Position numbers and translations under genes: made by a program. 64,000 nucleotides of DNA, taken from Strix aluco. Lineage: Eukaryota > Chordata > Aves > Strigiformes > Strigidae. Below are positions 1 to 64,000 of the stretch, in pieces. The stretch lies in assembly GCF_031877795.1 (NCBI RefSeq), contig NC_133971.1, forward strand, positions 64,230,463 to 64,294,462, read 5' to 3'. Position 1 is the stretch's first letter. The number at the start of each line of letters is the position of its first letter. The notes under the pieces were generated by a model that had not been told where the DNA came from, did not search any database, and saw nothing but the letters and a program-made list of their open reading frames with translations.

Positions 1-3000
1 AAAATAGACAACTTTTGGCTATTTAAAAAATACTTTTTCTAAAACCTATTTTAAAAAAGAAGTTGGATCAACTGTGCTATCCAGTTTGGTTTCTTTTAAA
101 TTGATCTGTGTTTAAGTGCATTATTCATAAGTAAACTAGTTTACTTTTGTTCATGAACAATAAACATTTGATGAAATAATACACCTTCGGGAGTAACAAA
201 GGGAAGAAGCACAGACGCTTCCACATCAGCCTTACACACTCACTTTGGAGCATTATTACAGATGTGTAACAAGACTGAACATGGGATTTTACTTGGGAAA
301 TATTGATAGGGTCTTCCATTGTGGTAGCAATGGTGCCATTATGACCTGTTGTCATCAACACTTGTATAAAGATACAGAGGCAATAAAAGCTGATGCCAGG
401 AGTGAGCTGGTAAGTTCTAAATACTTTTTTAAACCCTCCCCTCCAAAGTGGGAATGACTGCATGAGTTTACATAATCACAGATGATATAAACCTTAAGTA
501 TTATTTTAACTGTAAAGAAAACAGTAAGCGATGGGCACATGCATGGAAATTATAGAGGGAACAAATTCAAAACAGATTCCAGTAAGAGTGATTTGTACAT
601 AAAAAAAAAATGTTGGGCAATTCAGCACAGAAGGTTGATGATACTAATGTACCTAGGTTTACAGTAGAAACAATTAGCAGAAACACCTGGTATGCTGGGA
701 GATGTGACTGTCTACTAAAATACAAGTTCTGAAGGAAAGTGGGGTTTTTTTGTTTCTAACTTCCCCTTTCCTTTCTTCCACTCCTTGTTGGGACTTCATA
801 AAAGGCTTTTAGACTAGATGAGATGTGGGCCATAGGGTAGGTTGTTTTGTTCAGTTAACGTTGCAAAATGGACAAAGATATGATTACAGTTTTCAACACA
901 GTGTTTAATGTTATTGGCTGGATTTTAGATTCACCTTTACATGAGCTGTTAAGAATTCTTTGAGTTGAAGATACGAAGCCCAACACTGAAATAGGACATG
1001 TGGTGCTTATCGTATTTCAAGTTGTATGGAAGCTGAGTCTTTGTCTCACCTGTGTGCCTGCATGTTTTCTGAAGAAATTGAAACTTTGTGGCTCTTGTAG
1101 ACTTATTGAAAAATGATGAAAGTTTAACTGAAAGAAACTGAAAATTTAACTGAAGATCATATGAATGCACTTATTTTCACAAAAATGTCAGGATTATGCT
1201 GTTAGTAGAGCTGGAATTTTCCTGCAGATTTATTAGTTGATTTGCTATCATAGTTTGACTATCCAGGTGAACAAACTTTAATTTAGAAAAAGTCTTCCTT
1301 GAAAGAAGTAATCTTAATATGTGCAGTGACCTTATCTGAAACTTAGACAGGGATTTGAGAAGACACACTAAGGGAAAATAAAGACCGCAGCAAACTCATG
1401 AATGAATAAATTAGGTTCTTCAGCTGTGTATTTGAATCAATGCCAGGAAAAGAAGGCATCCATCAACACTGTGACAAATAATAGCAGTCATTTTACAGTA
1501 TAATGGCCTTCAAAAATGTGACACAGAAATTGTTAAGTTAGTGTTTGAATAATTTATGAGTAATTTAGATGGAAAAAGAAAGGAACTCTGTGACTGCCAG
1601 ATAGTGTGGGACTGCAGACTTTGCTCCAGTACTGAAGCTGAAGATTGTGGTTGCCCATAAAACTAGGACCTGGAAACAAGTGTAGCTTGGATGTTGAGGA
1701 TGCAGGAGCAGGCTAGGGCTATGCATTAGGCGGTGCTGAGTCAGTAGGGTTGAGAGGGAGACTGGTGCTGAGTTTAAGCATATAATATGATGTTTATATG
1801 ATATTAAAAGTCAGTTTGGAGGAGGTAGGAGTTGGGTTTTGCCACAGTTCATCTGAAAATTCCCAAGTTTGATCACTTCATCACAGTTTAATCATGCATA
1901 CACCCAGGTAAAAATACATGTGCAAAATAGTGATGTAAACTTCCTATCTCTATAGCATACCAGATGTGTTATATTTGTACTAAACAAGTTTTCCTCACTG
2001 ATGTTAAACTGTTTACAGGTGACTCAGACCATAGATAATTTTTGCCTGTCAGTGTTGTGTGGGAGCCGTACTGCTCAAATGTTCTCATTGTTTCCTATAT
2101 CTCATGTGCTCATAATTGCCTTTATTTCTGATTTTTAAGAATTTATGGCTTTCAGAAATGTCATATGAGTGAGGGAGAACAGTGCAATTACCTTTTAAGC
2201 TTGGGTGTGAACTACTTTGCAGGCTTTCTATTGAATTGGTAACTTTTTAGTTATTTCTTGCCTATTTTCAGCCTTCTGCTAGATGATTTTTCTGAAACAG
2301 ACAAAACAGCAATGAAACTTGTGCCTTTTGGTGATATGATCTCTGTGTTGATTTTTATCTTAAAACTAACGTTTTTCAAAAAAATTGAGCATAGACTTGA
2401 AAGTTATGGCCTGGAGGTTATTTGACACTCCCACCCCCCCTTTCTTTTTTCTTAGCTATGAATGCAAGTCTAAAAGCATAGAGTAGAGAGGAGAACAATG
2501 AACTTCCATAAGATATCTGCACATTAAGAACAGTAAGACCTAGAGATATGGCAATTATTTTACAAAATTCAGAGATCCATGGTTAGGACCTTGTATTCGC
2601 ATCACTTAGATATATAATGCATTATTTTTGCTAAATAAATATACTGGGATTGAGGTCCTGTCTTCCTGAATGCATATGTATTCTTTGACTTCAAACCACA
2701 AGCTGGACCTTGAGAACACTAGCTGGTATTCAGCTGTCAGTTTGGTGATCTGGCCTAAAATTCAAAATCTTTCCAAAATTCTGTTGTAGCAGACAGTAAT
2801 TCAGTAGTTCTCTTCACTGCAGTGGAGCCTCTGTGTGGCTATCTGCATATGTGTGTTCTTTGTTTTGGAATTATTTTTTTTAGCAGCTTTTTTGGAGTCT
2901 TGCCCCAGGGCAAATCTTAGTGGCAACTGACAGGATTTTGTAGAGTCTACACTGGGCAAGAATTGCTATAGGATGAAGTATAGAAACACCAGATATTTCT

Positions 3001-6000
3001 TTAAGTATATAAGCAGCATAGAAGTACCAGAATTGGATGAAATGTCAGTAATGTAATACCGCCAGCAGTAAAAAGATAGATGACATGTTACTGTTAATGG
3101 AAACAATAAAAGTATTTCAGATTTACTTTATGTAGGAACATCTTTAGACATAGGATTTTAAAATGTACTGTGCACCAGAAAACTGCTACAGTATTGTTCT
3201 CTTTTTTTTTTTTTTTTTTTTTTTTCCTTGTTTTTCTGGTTCAGATGCAGTAGCAACCTAGTGCTCCAATCTAGCAGTTTTCTTGTCTGGACTTTGACAG
3301 TCTTAGCTTTCCCTGTACTTTAATGCTTCTGGTAAAACAGTGAGAATGGTTATACTTTTAAATATAAGGGTACTGTTTCCTTAAGTTACTATAGACCTGC
3401 ATATGCTTCCCAGTTTTAGTGCCTCAGCATATTCAACTGGTATTCATATGACTGAACTGGAGTTTGGACCCTTGAGGAAGAGTCCTGTGTTTCTCATTCA
3501 TTATGGGTAATGTTCACTCTGTCACTTTTTCATAATTTCTTCATGGTGTCATTTGTAGCAGTGGTTTCTAATGTTAGCTGGATTTGAGCTAGCTGTGAGC
3601 ACTTCTGTTTAGGGCATACTGTAGTACAATATAGACACACTTTGGTGCATGGAAGTGCTGCTGAGCTCCTGCTTTGGCCTTGGAGTTCAGAATTTTAAAC
3701 CTCAAAATCCCTGTTTGGGTAACAAGTACTTTTCCAGGCATCAAAGTGATGGCACACTACCAGCTGTTGGTGTTCCTTGTATCTCAAGATTTGGTTTTGG
3801 CCATGGGTAAAAACATCTCATTCTTGACAAACCCAAGCAGCGAGGAGGCTTTGCTTGCACTAAATTCACGTCCAAATACACAGGTTAAACATTTCTGTGA
3901 TCACGCATGTTGACATACAGTTGGCATTCTTGGAACAAGCTTCACAGGTCACGTGAGACCACCTCCTTCATCAGTTCTGTAAGGCTATGGGAGCAAAGAA
4001 CTTACTTCCTATCTCTGCTATAGAAATTTTGTGTCAAATACATAAGCAGTTGCACTAGGGACTAGGATTTTGGTTTAGATATAAAATGTTGTACTTCTGC
4101 CCTCTCATGTTTTCCTTCTCTCCTGCTTTAAGTGTGAATGTAGAGTTGTGAATCTTCATCCATCCCTTCAGAGTAAAGTTTATAAATTCAGCCCTTTTCT
4201 TGGATTTAAGATATGGTTAGTTTAGGTGCTTAGGCTTCATTCATAACACATGGGAAGAATTAAGAAGCACAAGAAGTGAGATTTTTGCTGTATTTAGTTT
4301 TGCAGTGCGTTGCCACTTCTGAATCCTTCTGCGGGTTTAGCACAAAGGCAGATTCTTCAGCTGTCGGTCTGCAGACCACGTCCATTACATCAAAGTTTAA
4401 CTGGTGATTCCAAGTCAGTCTAATAAAAGCCTGTAAAAAAAAAGTCCAATCTAGAATGCTGACTGAAGAGCCTGGCCTATGAAAAGCTGTTACAGGCCCC
4501 ATCCAGTTAAAGGAACATGAAATAACTGGGTGTTTGAATTGCTGTATTATTACTGCTGGTTAGATTAAGAGGTGTGACTATGAAGAAAGGACATCATCTG
4601 CTCAGAAATAGTTACTGGATACTTAGGCTCAGCAATACTTTCAGCAACGTTCCCTTGGCTGTTGAATTTGAGCCATGCTTGAGGAAGGATGAGCCCTGAG
4701 AAGTCTGGACGACTTACAACACATACATAGAGGTCAGTCTGGAGCATTTGAGGATAGCAAAGGAGGCATGCATTCTTTGATGGGCCTGGTAACATTATGT
4801 GGCTATAGTAAACCACACTGAATTTTAGTGCTGGCATGCCAGGAAGGCACCTGTTTAGATCTAGAGCTGAGGGGCTTGAGTCCTTGCAGTAAAGCTGGAA
4901 AGAACTGAAAGACTTTCCTCAAAAAGAAATTTTAGGTTATCAGTTATTTACACATACTTATTTTAAAATTACTATAATGAGGAAGTGTCATAGACTTGCT
5001 AGAATAGTGCCTAGCCTAGGCCTAGCTTGGATGTTACCTTTACTCACTACAGTCTTGCTTCAAGTTGCCAAGAGATTTATACTGCAGCCTCTCTTAAATA
5101 GCAAGACAATTTTCATTTTGCTGTTAGCAATGGATTTTGGATTTTTGTAGCTTTCTGGAACACTAGTCTTTCTGTTCAGTCAGCTTTCTCATTAAATGTT
5201 TAGAAGTTAGAAGGCTAGAAGCTATTAAAGGGTAGAGTTTGGAGAAATGAGTATACCATACTATGATAGGTTAGGTGGAAAGGAAGCATCTCTGGTTTCA
5301 GTTTCTTGCTTGGGCTTTTTTATTTTTAATCCAAGATATTTTTTCATCTGTATTTGAAGCTGTGGGTGACTTCTTTCTGGGTATTGTGCATAACTGTCTT
5401 GTGCGTTTTAAGATGGTAGAGAATAACACTGGCTTTCTAGTAAGGGTATAAGGTATTTTTTGTGCTTTGTACTTACTGTATGATTAGTTAACACAGGTGT
5501 TATCTGATGAGTTTCTTGCTTAGGAAAAAAGGCTTTAAATCTACTAAGTGCGCATAACACATGCAAATAATCTCTGTCTACCAATAAAATCCTCCAGAAC
5601 TTGTAGCTTAGAGAAGTCATTAGTAAGAGTGTTGCTACAATTTTCTCTCCTTTTTTCAGAGTTGGCAACAAAGGATAACACTCTACTGCGTTCAGTCTGT
5701 TGTTTTTTCTTGCAGTAAATGTTTCCTGGAAAGCTCCCATTTTGGACAAAGAGTAGCCTTCTTGGAAACTAGCTGTTAGAGTTGTTAAGTCTTAAGTCAG
5801 TGCTGCACTGGATGTATTTATCAGACCTCTAGAGGTCTTTTTATTTCTGTGGACGTCAGTCATTTTACCCAGAAACAGCTTTGAATCATAATGAAACTTG
5901 CACAATTGTATCTGAAGGTAATGTCAAGTAAATCTGGTTCCAGGCAATTTCATGTTGTCTTGTTTAAATTGGTGCATTATTAAATGTCAGATAAATCTGA

Positions 6001-7104
6001 ATACATATGTAGGTTTCAAGGAATACTCAAGGCAAATAACTCTCATCAAATAAATCAGTGATTATGAAATGCAGTTAATTCCTGATGATGTTCTTTCTGG
6101 AGTGAAGTGTATGCTTCCTTTAAAAACTTGTATTTCTTTTATTATGAATATTTTAGGGAAAAGGAGAGGGACAGCAGTGTAGCAGGAGAAGTATGTTTGC
6201 TTGGATCTTTGAAAGCAAGGTAAAGAGCAATTTTATGCTGAAAAAAGTTTTCAAACACTAGGGAAACTCATTGTTACTGCATCCAGTAAGAACCTTAGAC
6301 CTGCAACTTGGCATTTAATGCAAGTAACTTGTGAAGTCCCACTCCTCCAGAACAGAAATAGAATATGTAGGGCTAATTCTGCTGGTGCAGACTCTCTTTA
6401 GTCTCATATTCAGAAAGTAAAGAGTACATCTAAAACAAGCATTTTGCATCTTAATCCAGTGCTTAACACAATGTGTCCGATTTCCCTTTCTCTGGCTATT
6501 ATTGCTGTGACAAAAACATACAGTCAGTATTGGCTGTCACTTAAAACCAATCACTAGTTTAACTCTGAATGGAATAAAAAGTATGGCTTATGTAATGAGG
6601 TCTTTGTGGAAACCTTGCATACTCTAAGAAAAAACATTTTTTGCACTGTTGGGTTTGACTGTGTACTTAATGAAGGGTATTCAAGGAAGGGACTGCCAGC
6701 AAGCAGAAGATGCTCTTATCTGATTTTTGCTATTCGGGTAGGATGGAGGTTTTACACTCCTACTCTTGAATGTATGGGGGTTTTTTTAAAGAGATAAGTT
6801 ATCAAACTTAAATTGTGATGGTCCTTCAGCCCTCATTACACAGATAAGCAAAACCTTCTGCAAGGCCCGCCCACTTGAACCTAATGTACAACAGACTTTG
6901 AGAGGGTTGAGGCAGAGTTTTAACTTTGAGGACAGTTTAATTCCTGTGTTTCAGCTCTGTCATGACAGAGCGACTAAGTCAGAAAATGCTGTATAACTTA
7001 AATGTCAGTGAGGAGGAGTTTGTCCCATAACAGTTCCTTTTTCTGTTCCAAAATCCTTCAGATTCACAATTAGATGTTTTGTGTAAAGAACACAGACATT
7101 TCAA
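1..7104. other. 3' flanking DNA of FBN2, no gene recognised
   Basis: AT-rich, with no protein family recognised on either strand; all open frames here are short and lack domain or codon signs. A 24-base T run lies at 3202-3225. In mammals the next gene on this side is SLC12A2, transcribed toward FBN2. I could not identify its C-terminus or 3' UTR here, so it probably lies further out. Confidence 0.6.
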
Positions 7105-7129
7105 AGAAAAAAAACTACCCAAAATAAGC

Positions 7130-7135
7130 TTTATT
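7130..7135 (-). terminator. Candidate poly(A) signal AATAAA for FBN2
   Basis: Minus-strand AATAAA, followed about 25 bases downstream by a T-rich stretch (minus strand, about 7100-7111) that could be the downstream element. It is the first canonical hexamer after the stop codon. Earlier ATTAAA variants could also be used. Confidence 0.5.
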
Positions 7136-7260
7136 GCAAGAAAAGTGTTGTCTTACTGATACAGACCTTCAAAGAAAACTTTTGTTAATTACAAACATTT
7201 GAATAAAAATGTACAAAGTTTCTTTTTCTTTTCAAAATCCCCAAACTCAAGAAAAAAAGA

Positions 7261-7455
7261 AAGGAAAGGAAAGGAAAGGAAAGGAAAGGAAAGGAAAGGA
7301 AAGGAAAGGAAAGGAAAGGAAAGGAAAGGAAAGGAAAGGAAAGGAAAGGAAAGGAAAGGAAAGGAAAGGAAAGGAAAGGAAAGGAAAGGAAAGGAAAGGA
7401 AAGGAAAGGAAAGGAAAGGAAAGGAAAGGAAAGGAAAGGAAAGGAAAGGAAAGGA
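7261..7455. repeat. Perfect (AAGGA)39 microsatellite; (TCCTT)n in the FBN2 transcript
   Basis: Thirty-nine uninterrupted copies of AAGGA on the plus strand, flanked by impure purine runs (about 7249-7260 and 7456-7467). The purity suggests recent expansion and probable length polymorphism. Every reading frame through it is open, which explains several long low-complexity frames that are not genes. In the FBN2 transcript it would be an all-pyrimidine tract inside the inferred 3' UTR. Confidence 0.97.
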
Positions 7456-8902
7456 AAAAGAGAAAAATCACTGAGTATAACTTGATATAACCTTTGGTCA
7501 GCACTGATATGCGACTGAAACAATCGTGGACTCAGCGTGTGCATTGGCTATTTTCACATATGAGATTCCATTACAAGACTAGTTACAGGCACCAGCTGTC
7601 AAAAAAAGCACCATTGAGACATACACTTAACACATAATGGTACGACATTCTAAAAAAAATTACTAAAGTAAACTAAATGTCAGCTCATTGTACAAACATC
7701 TTTCTTACAAAATAAGCTATGATAAAATGAGGCGTACGGTGTATAACTACAGTATTAATGAAACTTCTAACAAATGGATTTCAAATACACATTTTCCTTG
7801 TCTGCACTGCATAATTATTTTGCACATATGGCAGTCCTGATACAGCTCTCAGTTTTTAGTAAATGCACCATTAATTCAAGCCAGCACCAAACAGTATGGA
7901 ACATCACGTGTTCCCTTCAGAGAGACATTTTCTTCAGCTGCCTACAATAATGCAAGTCTGTAGAGCACCCTTTCTGAGAATGAGGTGTGGTTGCATGTGT
8001 GGTTCCTTGAGGTTATTGGAAGGAAGTACAGTAGAGTTTGGTTCTGCAATTCCAATGGTATTAAAAGCAGTCAAGGTATTTTGCTACAGCAGTTGTGCCT
8101 CTTCCATTATTTGATGTGGCTGATTCAGAATGCAATCCTATTGAGCTGCTGTGAAATATGATCGCTGCAGAGACTGATACTGTAATTATTGTCGTTTAAG
8201 ACTACTTTTTTTCTTTTTTTTGAATACTCAAAGTTTTGCAAGAGCACTTTAGAATATCCAGAAGATGTGCTACAGTGCTCTTTCAGCTCTGACATATTTT
8301 AAAATTAGTTGTATGCTATTTGGATGACTGGCCCAAATACAAAAGGAAACATCTTTCAAATCTATTTTTTTTAATTAAGAAAGTACCTCTAAAATGTTAT
8401 AGCTCAAATTTATAAATCTAAAGAAAAACAAACATGTTTCCCTTTTTTTTTACATAATTTGTTATTTTCTCCATATATTACTGCATTAAAAATAAATAAA
8501 ATTCTATATTTTTTTTTTTAATTAGGAACTATAGCAAAATACCCGAAGTGTTGCAGACTGCTAACAGGAAAACAACAGCTCACATTTTTGTGCCATTTAG
8601 TGCCATATGATGACTTCTTGAACTTTATCGTTTTAACATACTTTAAATTGAGGTTATATAAAAGATACAGTAACCATGATCACCATTGTGATCAAAGTTT
8701 TGGCGGTGGCAGATTTATGTTACCCTTCTGCAAGGGTGGTTCTGCAGTCTTAGCAGGATGGAAGGAAAGAGGTCTTCCCCTTTTGCTTCCTGCCCCAAAA
8801 GTCAGTGACTGTTTCAAAGCCTTTTAAAAGCAGATATGCTCAGGTGGGTAGATAGGTGAATAGAAGAAGTGACTGAAGAACTGGACTCAGTCTGGAAGAT
8901 GG

Positions 8903-60101
<51,199 letters not shown>

Positions 60102-63100
60102 CTGTAAGTGCACAGAAATTCATTATTAGTTGAACATTACTGTCATTTAACAGCATACTTTGTCTTTTTGGAATACTTTCATTCAGGTGAAAATATCAGA
60201 AGCATGGTCCACCCCTATGACATGTGGCATTTATTAATCTTCTTCATAATGTATTTCAGCCGTTCCATTCTGTATTCTTTTAATTCCCTAAAAACAAGTA
60301 AGGATGAATGTGTAGCCCAAATACCACAGTGTTTTCTAATTTGTTTAGAATGATAATTATTTGACTATGAAGTCAATTACTTCTTACAGGAATGACTTTA
60401 AAGCATTTTTAAAAAACATGTTCTTGATCATAATATAGCTATAAATTTCTTCCAAAGAAGAATTTACATAGTAAATTGATTACTTCTTTTGTACTGATAC
60501 TATCTACAGGTTTCAATTTGCACATTTTGATTACTATTTAAAATTGAATAATGATATATACAAGTGTGTTGATACCTCCGAATAACATTTGTTAAAATTA
60601 TAAACACAAGCAGTTCTTTTAGTAAGAATTCATCTTAAGAAAGACAATGAATCTTATGAAACAATGAAACTGGTATAAGAACAAACTAGACTTGGGTACC
60701 TGTCAAGCGGGTAACTGAGGAGTTTTATATGAGTGTTCTGAGTCATACTGCATATGGCTCATATGGCCCAAGGGCTTTTCAAATACCTTGTCCAATATTT
60801 CCATTTGTGCCTTGAAATGATATTCACTAACAGTATTATACTATGACATTAAAGACAGCTACTATACTGTGGACGAAAAGGCATTTCTGGTATTTGTAGT
60901 TCTTTTGAGTGAAGTAAGATGCCATGTAATGCAGCCAAAGCAGAGGCCCACATCACATATAAATTAAAAGTGTATGGAATATAATTAGTATTAGCTTGCC
61001 TTAAACCCCAATATAAGCATGTTAAAACAGTGTAACTAGCAATAGCATATAAGTATTGTGTAATACTGTGATGGCACAGTCAGACACAGTTTTGCGTAAG
61101 GATATGAGCAAGGAGACTGCCAAAAGGACAAAGAAAGATGGGTGTAGCTGCATGAAGGACATGTCAAAGTCATAGAAGTTGCCAGACAAAGGATGATATA
61201 AGCACAAGGGACTGCAGATAGGCAGGAAAACCTCACAGGTACACCAGAAGAATGACTGGCCACACAACAAAACAAGACAAGACCTACAAGGAGTAGAAGG
61301 GACCCTCCTTTTTGAGGGAGGCAATAGCATAAAAACAAAAGCATGGAAAATTGAAGACGACAGACAGACTCACCTCAGTTCCAGCTTTTCTTGTAAACAA
61401 GCGCTCAAGCCCAATCACCTTGACCTTTGTGACTAAGCAACACAAAGGGCTGGAAGCCAGTCAATGCAAACTACCCGCAACAGCTCTGTGATACTGTATA
61501 CTTGCATATAGTTTAGAATGGGATTGTTAAAAAGTAAGTTTTGTATGTGCAGTGATAATGATCAATAATGTGCAAGAACTGACCATTGGCAAATGCGTTG
61601 TTATTAAATGAATTTAGTAAAATTTAATTCTGTATTTTAAAACAGGGCTGATTTCATCAGTCTTCTAAATACTCTCATTACAGCAACCTTTATTTCCCTA
61701 GTATATTCAGTTGTTACACTATGAGGCAAAGAAAGCTGCCATGCTCTATGTCTCTTCAGTTGCAGGAGCTGCAGACTTATCTCTGTAGTTCTGCTTGCTG
61801 AGACATCCCTGGAACATAAGAATTGACCTGCTTCTTCCAAAATCTCACTGGAAAAGCCTGAACTATGAAGCATATCAAACAGGGAACTCAACATCACAAG
61901 GAAACTTCAAACTCCTTCTCTTAGTAGATCATATCATGGCTATGAGTAGCTCTGGCACAGCCTTCCATTTAGGTTTCAGGGAATGACTATGGATCATTGG
62001 CAGCTTTTTAGTACAGACATATCTATCACTTTGCTATGTCATTAGAGAATGGGTAGCTAGGAAATATTTTTTACTAATGATCCCAAGTGTGTACGTGTGT
62101 GTGGCAGAGCGAATTCCTTGTGAAAGAAACAAAGTCCCTCTGATTGTGAAAGAAGCTGAAATAAACTTCAAGACATTTCAAGAGAGGAAGAAAAATCCAA
62201 ATGTCTATCAAAGCTAAGGTTAAGTAAGAATGAAAGAAGAGGTCAATAACCATTGTCCTAATGGTGCTGCTGAAAGCAAGTTTGGGAGAAAGTAAAGAGC
62301 AGAGACATTAAGAGCATGCTGTTGAGAATAAATGCTTCCAAAAGTTAGAGCTATCTCTGGCACATACAAAGACACGAAGCCACCACAAAGGTAACATTCA
62401 AGAAGTCAGGCTGCAGGTGGAATGGGGAAAGACCCTTGCAGAAAGAACAGGTGATAAGTTACAACCAGAAAAGTTTTCCCACAACCATTTAAAAAACCAA
62501 GATAGTCAGAAGGAAAAACAGGGCATCAGGACTGTAGATGTGCTCATGTCAAGACTCCCTTTCCAGACACTTCCAACAATTGACTGCTCAGCACGTGCTG
62601 CCTTGACGCAGACTGAAGTTTCAAGAGAGAGGTAAGTTTGCTACTGATGTCTCCCTGTTCTTCCCGATTTTACTGAGTGTTGCATGTATGATGAAAACTT
62701 TCCATTAGGAAGAAAACATCTCCTAAAGAATAATGTAGTTTGTACCTGAACTGTGTTTTAGATTCTTATACTGCATGCTAAATCTTCAATATAGGCTTTC
62801 AACTATAATACAAGGCTTCAACATTATTCTAGAATTTACCTAATTTGAAAGCTAAATAGTTCATAATTAAAGATCTGGTTAAAAACTTGAAATTAAAACA
62901 TAGTCTTATTGTGAGTTACACCTAGGTCAACTTTTTGTCTTTATTCAGATAGCTCCAATTTTACACTAGTTAAATGACAAAGATCATCTAATTTCACATA
63001 CTGTCATATAAATACAAGATACTACAAATATTTTTGCTGAAAAAAAAATTAAGTACTTTGTTGAAAGTAGTGTTAGGTCCAGTAAGAAACTGCAGTTACC

Positions 63101-64000
63101 CCAAAGGCTTCTTGACAAACTGGGTGATGCTGTTAGCAAGGAAAGCAATTATATACATGGCAGAAATTCACACTTTCTCACTGTAGGTTTCTAAGTTTAA
63201 TATCAGATGCTGTTTCCCTAGAGAAGAATATTTAAGAGCAGTTGTGTATAAAATGAAAAAAAAGTACAACTACTAAGATGGCTAATACGAAAAAATTATT
63301 GAAAAGATGAATTCTAAGTTTTTAAGTTCTTTGCGTAAACATGGAGTCTGTGCACAAAACTGAATACAAGAAACTGAAATAACACCAAAGTGAAAGTGAA
63401 AAAAAAATTTTAAATTCAACCCTAACTATGGAAGAAAATAGACAAAACCAGCTCAGGACAGCTTTGCTCTGCATTACGTGTAACTAGTTTCTCCCCAGTG
63501 TGTGTGTGTGAGTGTGCACACGTGCAAAGTGAATGTTTGTTTGACAGCTCTCACGAAATATAGAAACATGTTGTTAGTATAGCCAAAACCACATTAAAAT
63601 ATGAAACATAAGAAACTTTATATTAAATCTAAAAGGTAAGAACATCATATAAACACGAAGATAAACTAAATAGGTTAGGTTAAATTGAGGAGATACTTTT
63701 ATTTTAATTTCCTTTATAATTACTTATGATAACTTTCTGTAGTTGAGGGAATAAACTAAAACATTTTTAAGAGACAGAACAAAATGCTGGGGCACTCAAA
63801 TAATCTCTTCTCAATAGAGGTGTTTTAGAGGAATCATATAATTACAATTAAATCACTCCTATTTTTGGAACTATGTGATTTCATTCATCTTTAAGGACTT
63901 TTCAAATGTTTTTCTACCCTTCCTAACATGATAGTGATAGACAAGAAAGAGCCACAGATTTTTTTTTTTATACTATACAGTTTCAATACCTACTTTCAAG
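60102..64000 (-). other. FBN2 intron 30, partial
   Basis: At least 3.9 kb of intron, running off the window; exon 30 is not included. It contains a compositionally distinct stretch near 61020-61500 that may be an unidentified repeat, and a short TG repeat near 63498-63512. No coding exon with fibrillin features was found in it. Confidence 0.8.

Larger units (their letters stand above)
7105..8902 (-). other. FBN2: Inferred FBN2 3' untranslated region
   Basis: Reading downstream from the TAG at 8903, the first canonical AATAAA on the minus strand is at 7130-7135. That implies a 3' UTR of about 1.8 kb. It is AT-rich and contains the AU-rich nonamer TTATTTATT (8491-8499, minus strand), two ATTAAA variants (8370-8375, 8517-8522) that could give shorter ends, and the 195-base pentanucleotide tract near its distal end. 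The extent is inference; no transcript evidence is available. Confidence 0.5.

Noticed and set aside
3202..3225. T24 run as the tail of a minus-strand processed pseudogene
   Set aside because: No coding remnant lies upstream on the minus strand, and there is no poly(A) signal or target duplication.
1..7104. Possible 3' end of the neighbouring SLC12A2 gene
   Set aside because: Expected from mammalian gene order, but no matching C-terminus or UTR feature could be recognised.
7185..7544. Several overlapping open frames of 85-119 codons on both strands (KERKG and FPFLS repeats)
   Set aside because: They are translations of the pentanucleotide repeat, which has no stop in any frame; not genes.

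Overview
This window is from a vertebrate, almost certainly a bird. It carries a CR1 LINE whose 3' end repeats ATTCTGTG, and a solo LTR whose ends match avian ERVL-type LTRs as I remember them. The single gene is split into about 120-base, phase-1 exons encoding calcium-binding EGF (cbEGF) and TGF-beta-binding-like (TB) modules. It is read from the minus strand and is fibrillin-2 (FBN2). FBN2 fits better than FBN1 because of the C-terminal tail ([22 protein letters not shown]), the TB4 text and the cbEGF loops, all compared from memory of the mammalian protein. FBN2 orthologues lie on the Z chromosome in birds, but nothing here shows the chromosome directly.

Layout, low to high coordinate (3' to 5' for the gene). 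Bases 1-7100 are AT-rich flanking DNA with no gene I recognise. About 7105-8902 is the inferred 3' UTR, with a first AATAAA at 7130-7135 and a perfect pentanucleotide tract of 39 copies at 7261-7455. From 8903 to 60101 there are 35 coding exons. If the last is exon 65, as in mammalian fibrillins, these are exons 31-65. In transcript order they encode cbEGF17-22, TB4, cbEGF23-24, TB5, cbEGF25-31, TB6, cbEGF32-36, TB7, cbEGF37-43 and the C-terminal domain with a furin site (RKKR). The coding total is 4754 bases, about 1,584 residues, a little over half of the protein. Bases 60102-64000 are intron; the first 30 exons lie outside the window. Introns hold a 2.3-kb dead CR1 copy (16504-18812), the solo LTR (20328-20609) with a perfect 5-bp target duplication, and a few weaker repeat remnants.

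All exon borders were placed by hand from AG/GT signals and reading frame. Every internal exon from 31 to 62 is a multiple of three with phase 1 at both ends; exon 63 runs phase 1 to 2 and exon 64 phase 2 to 0. All cbEGF modules keep six cysteines and all TB domains keep eight, so the gene looks intact and functional. The most notable coding observation is that the integrin-binding RGD expected in TB4 reads QGD.
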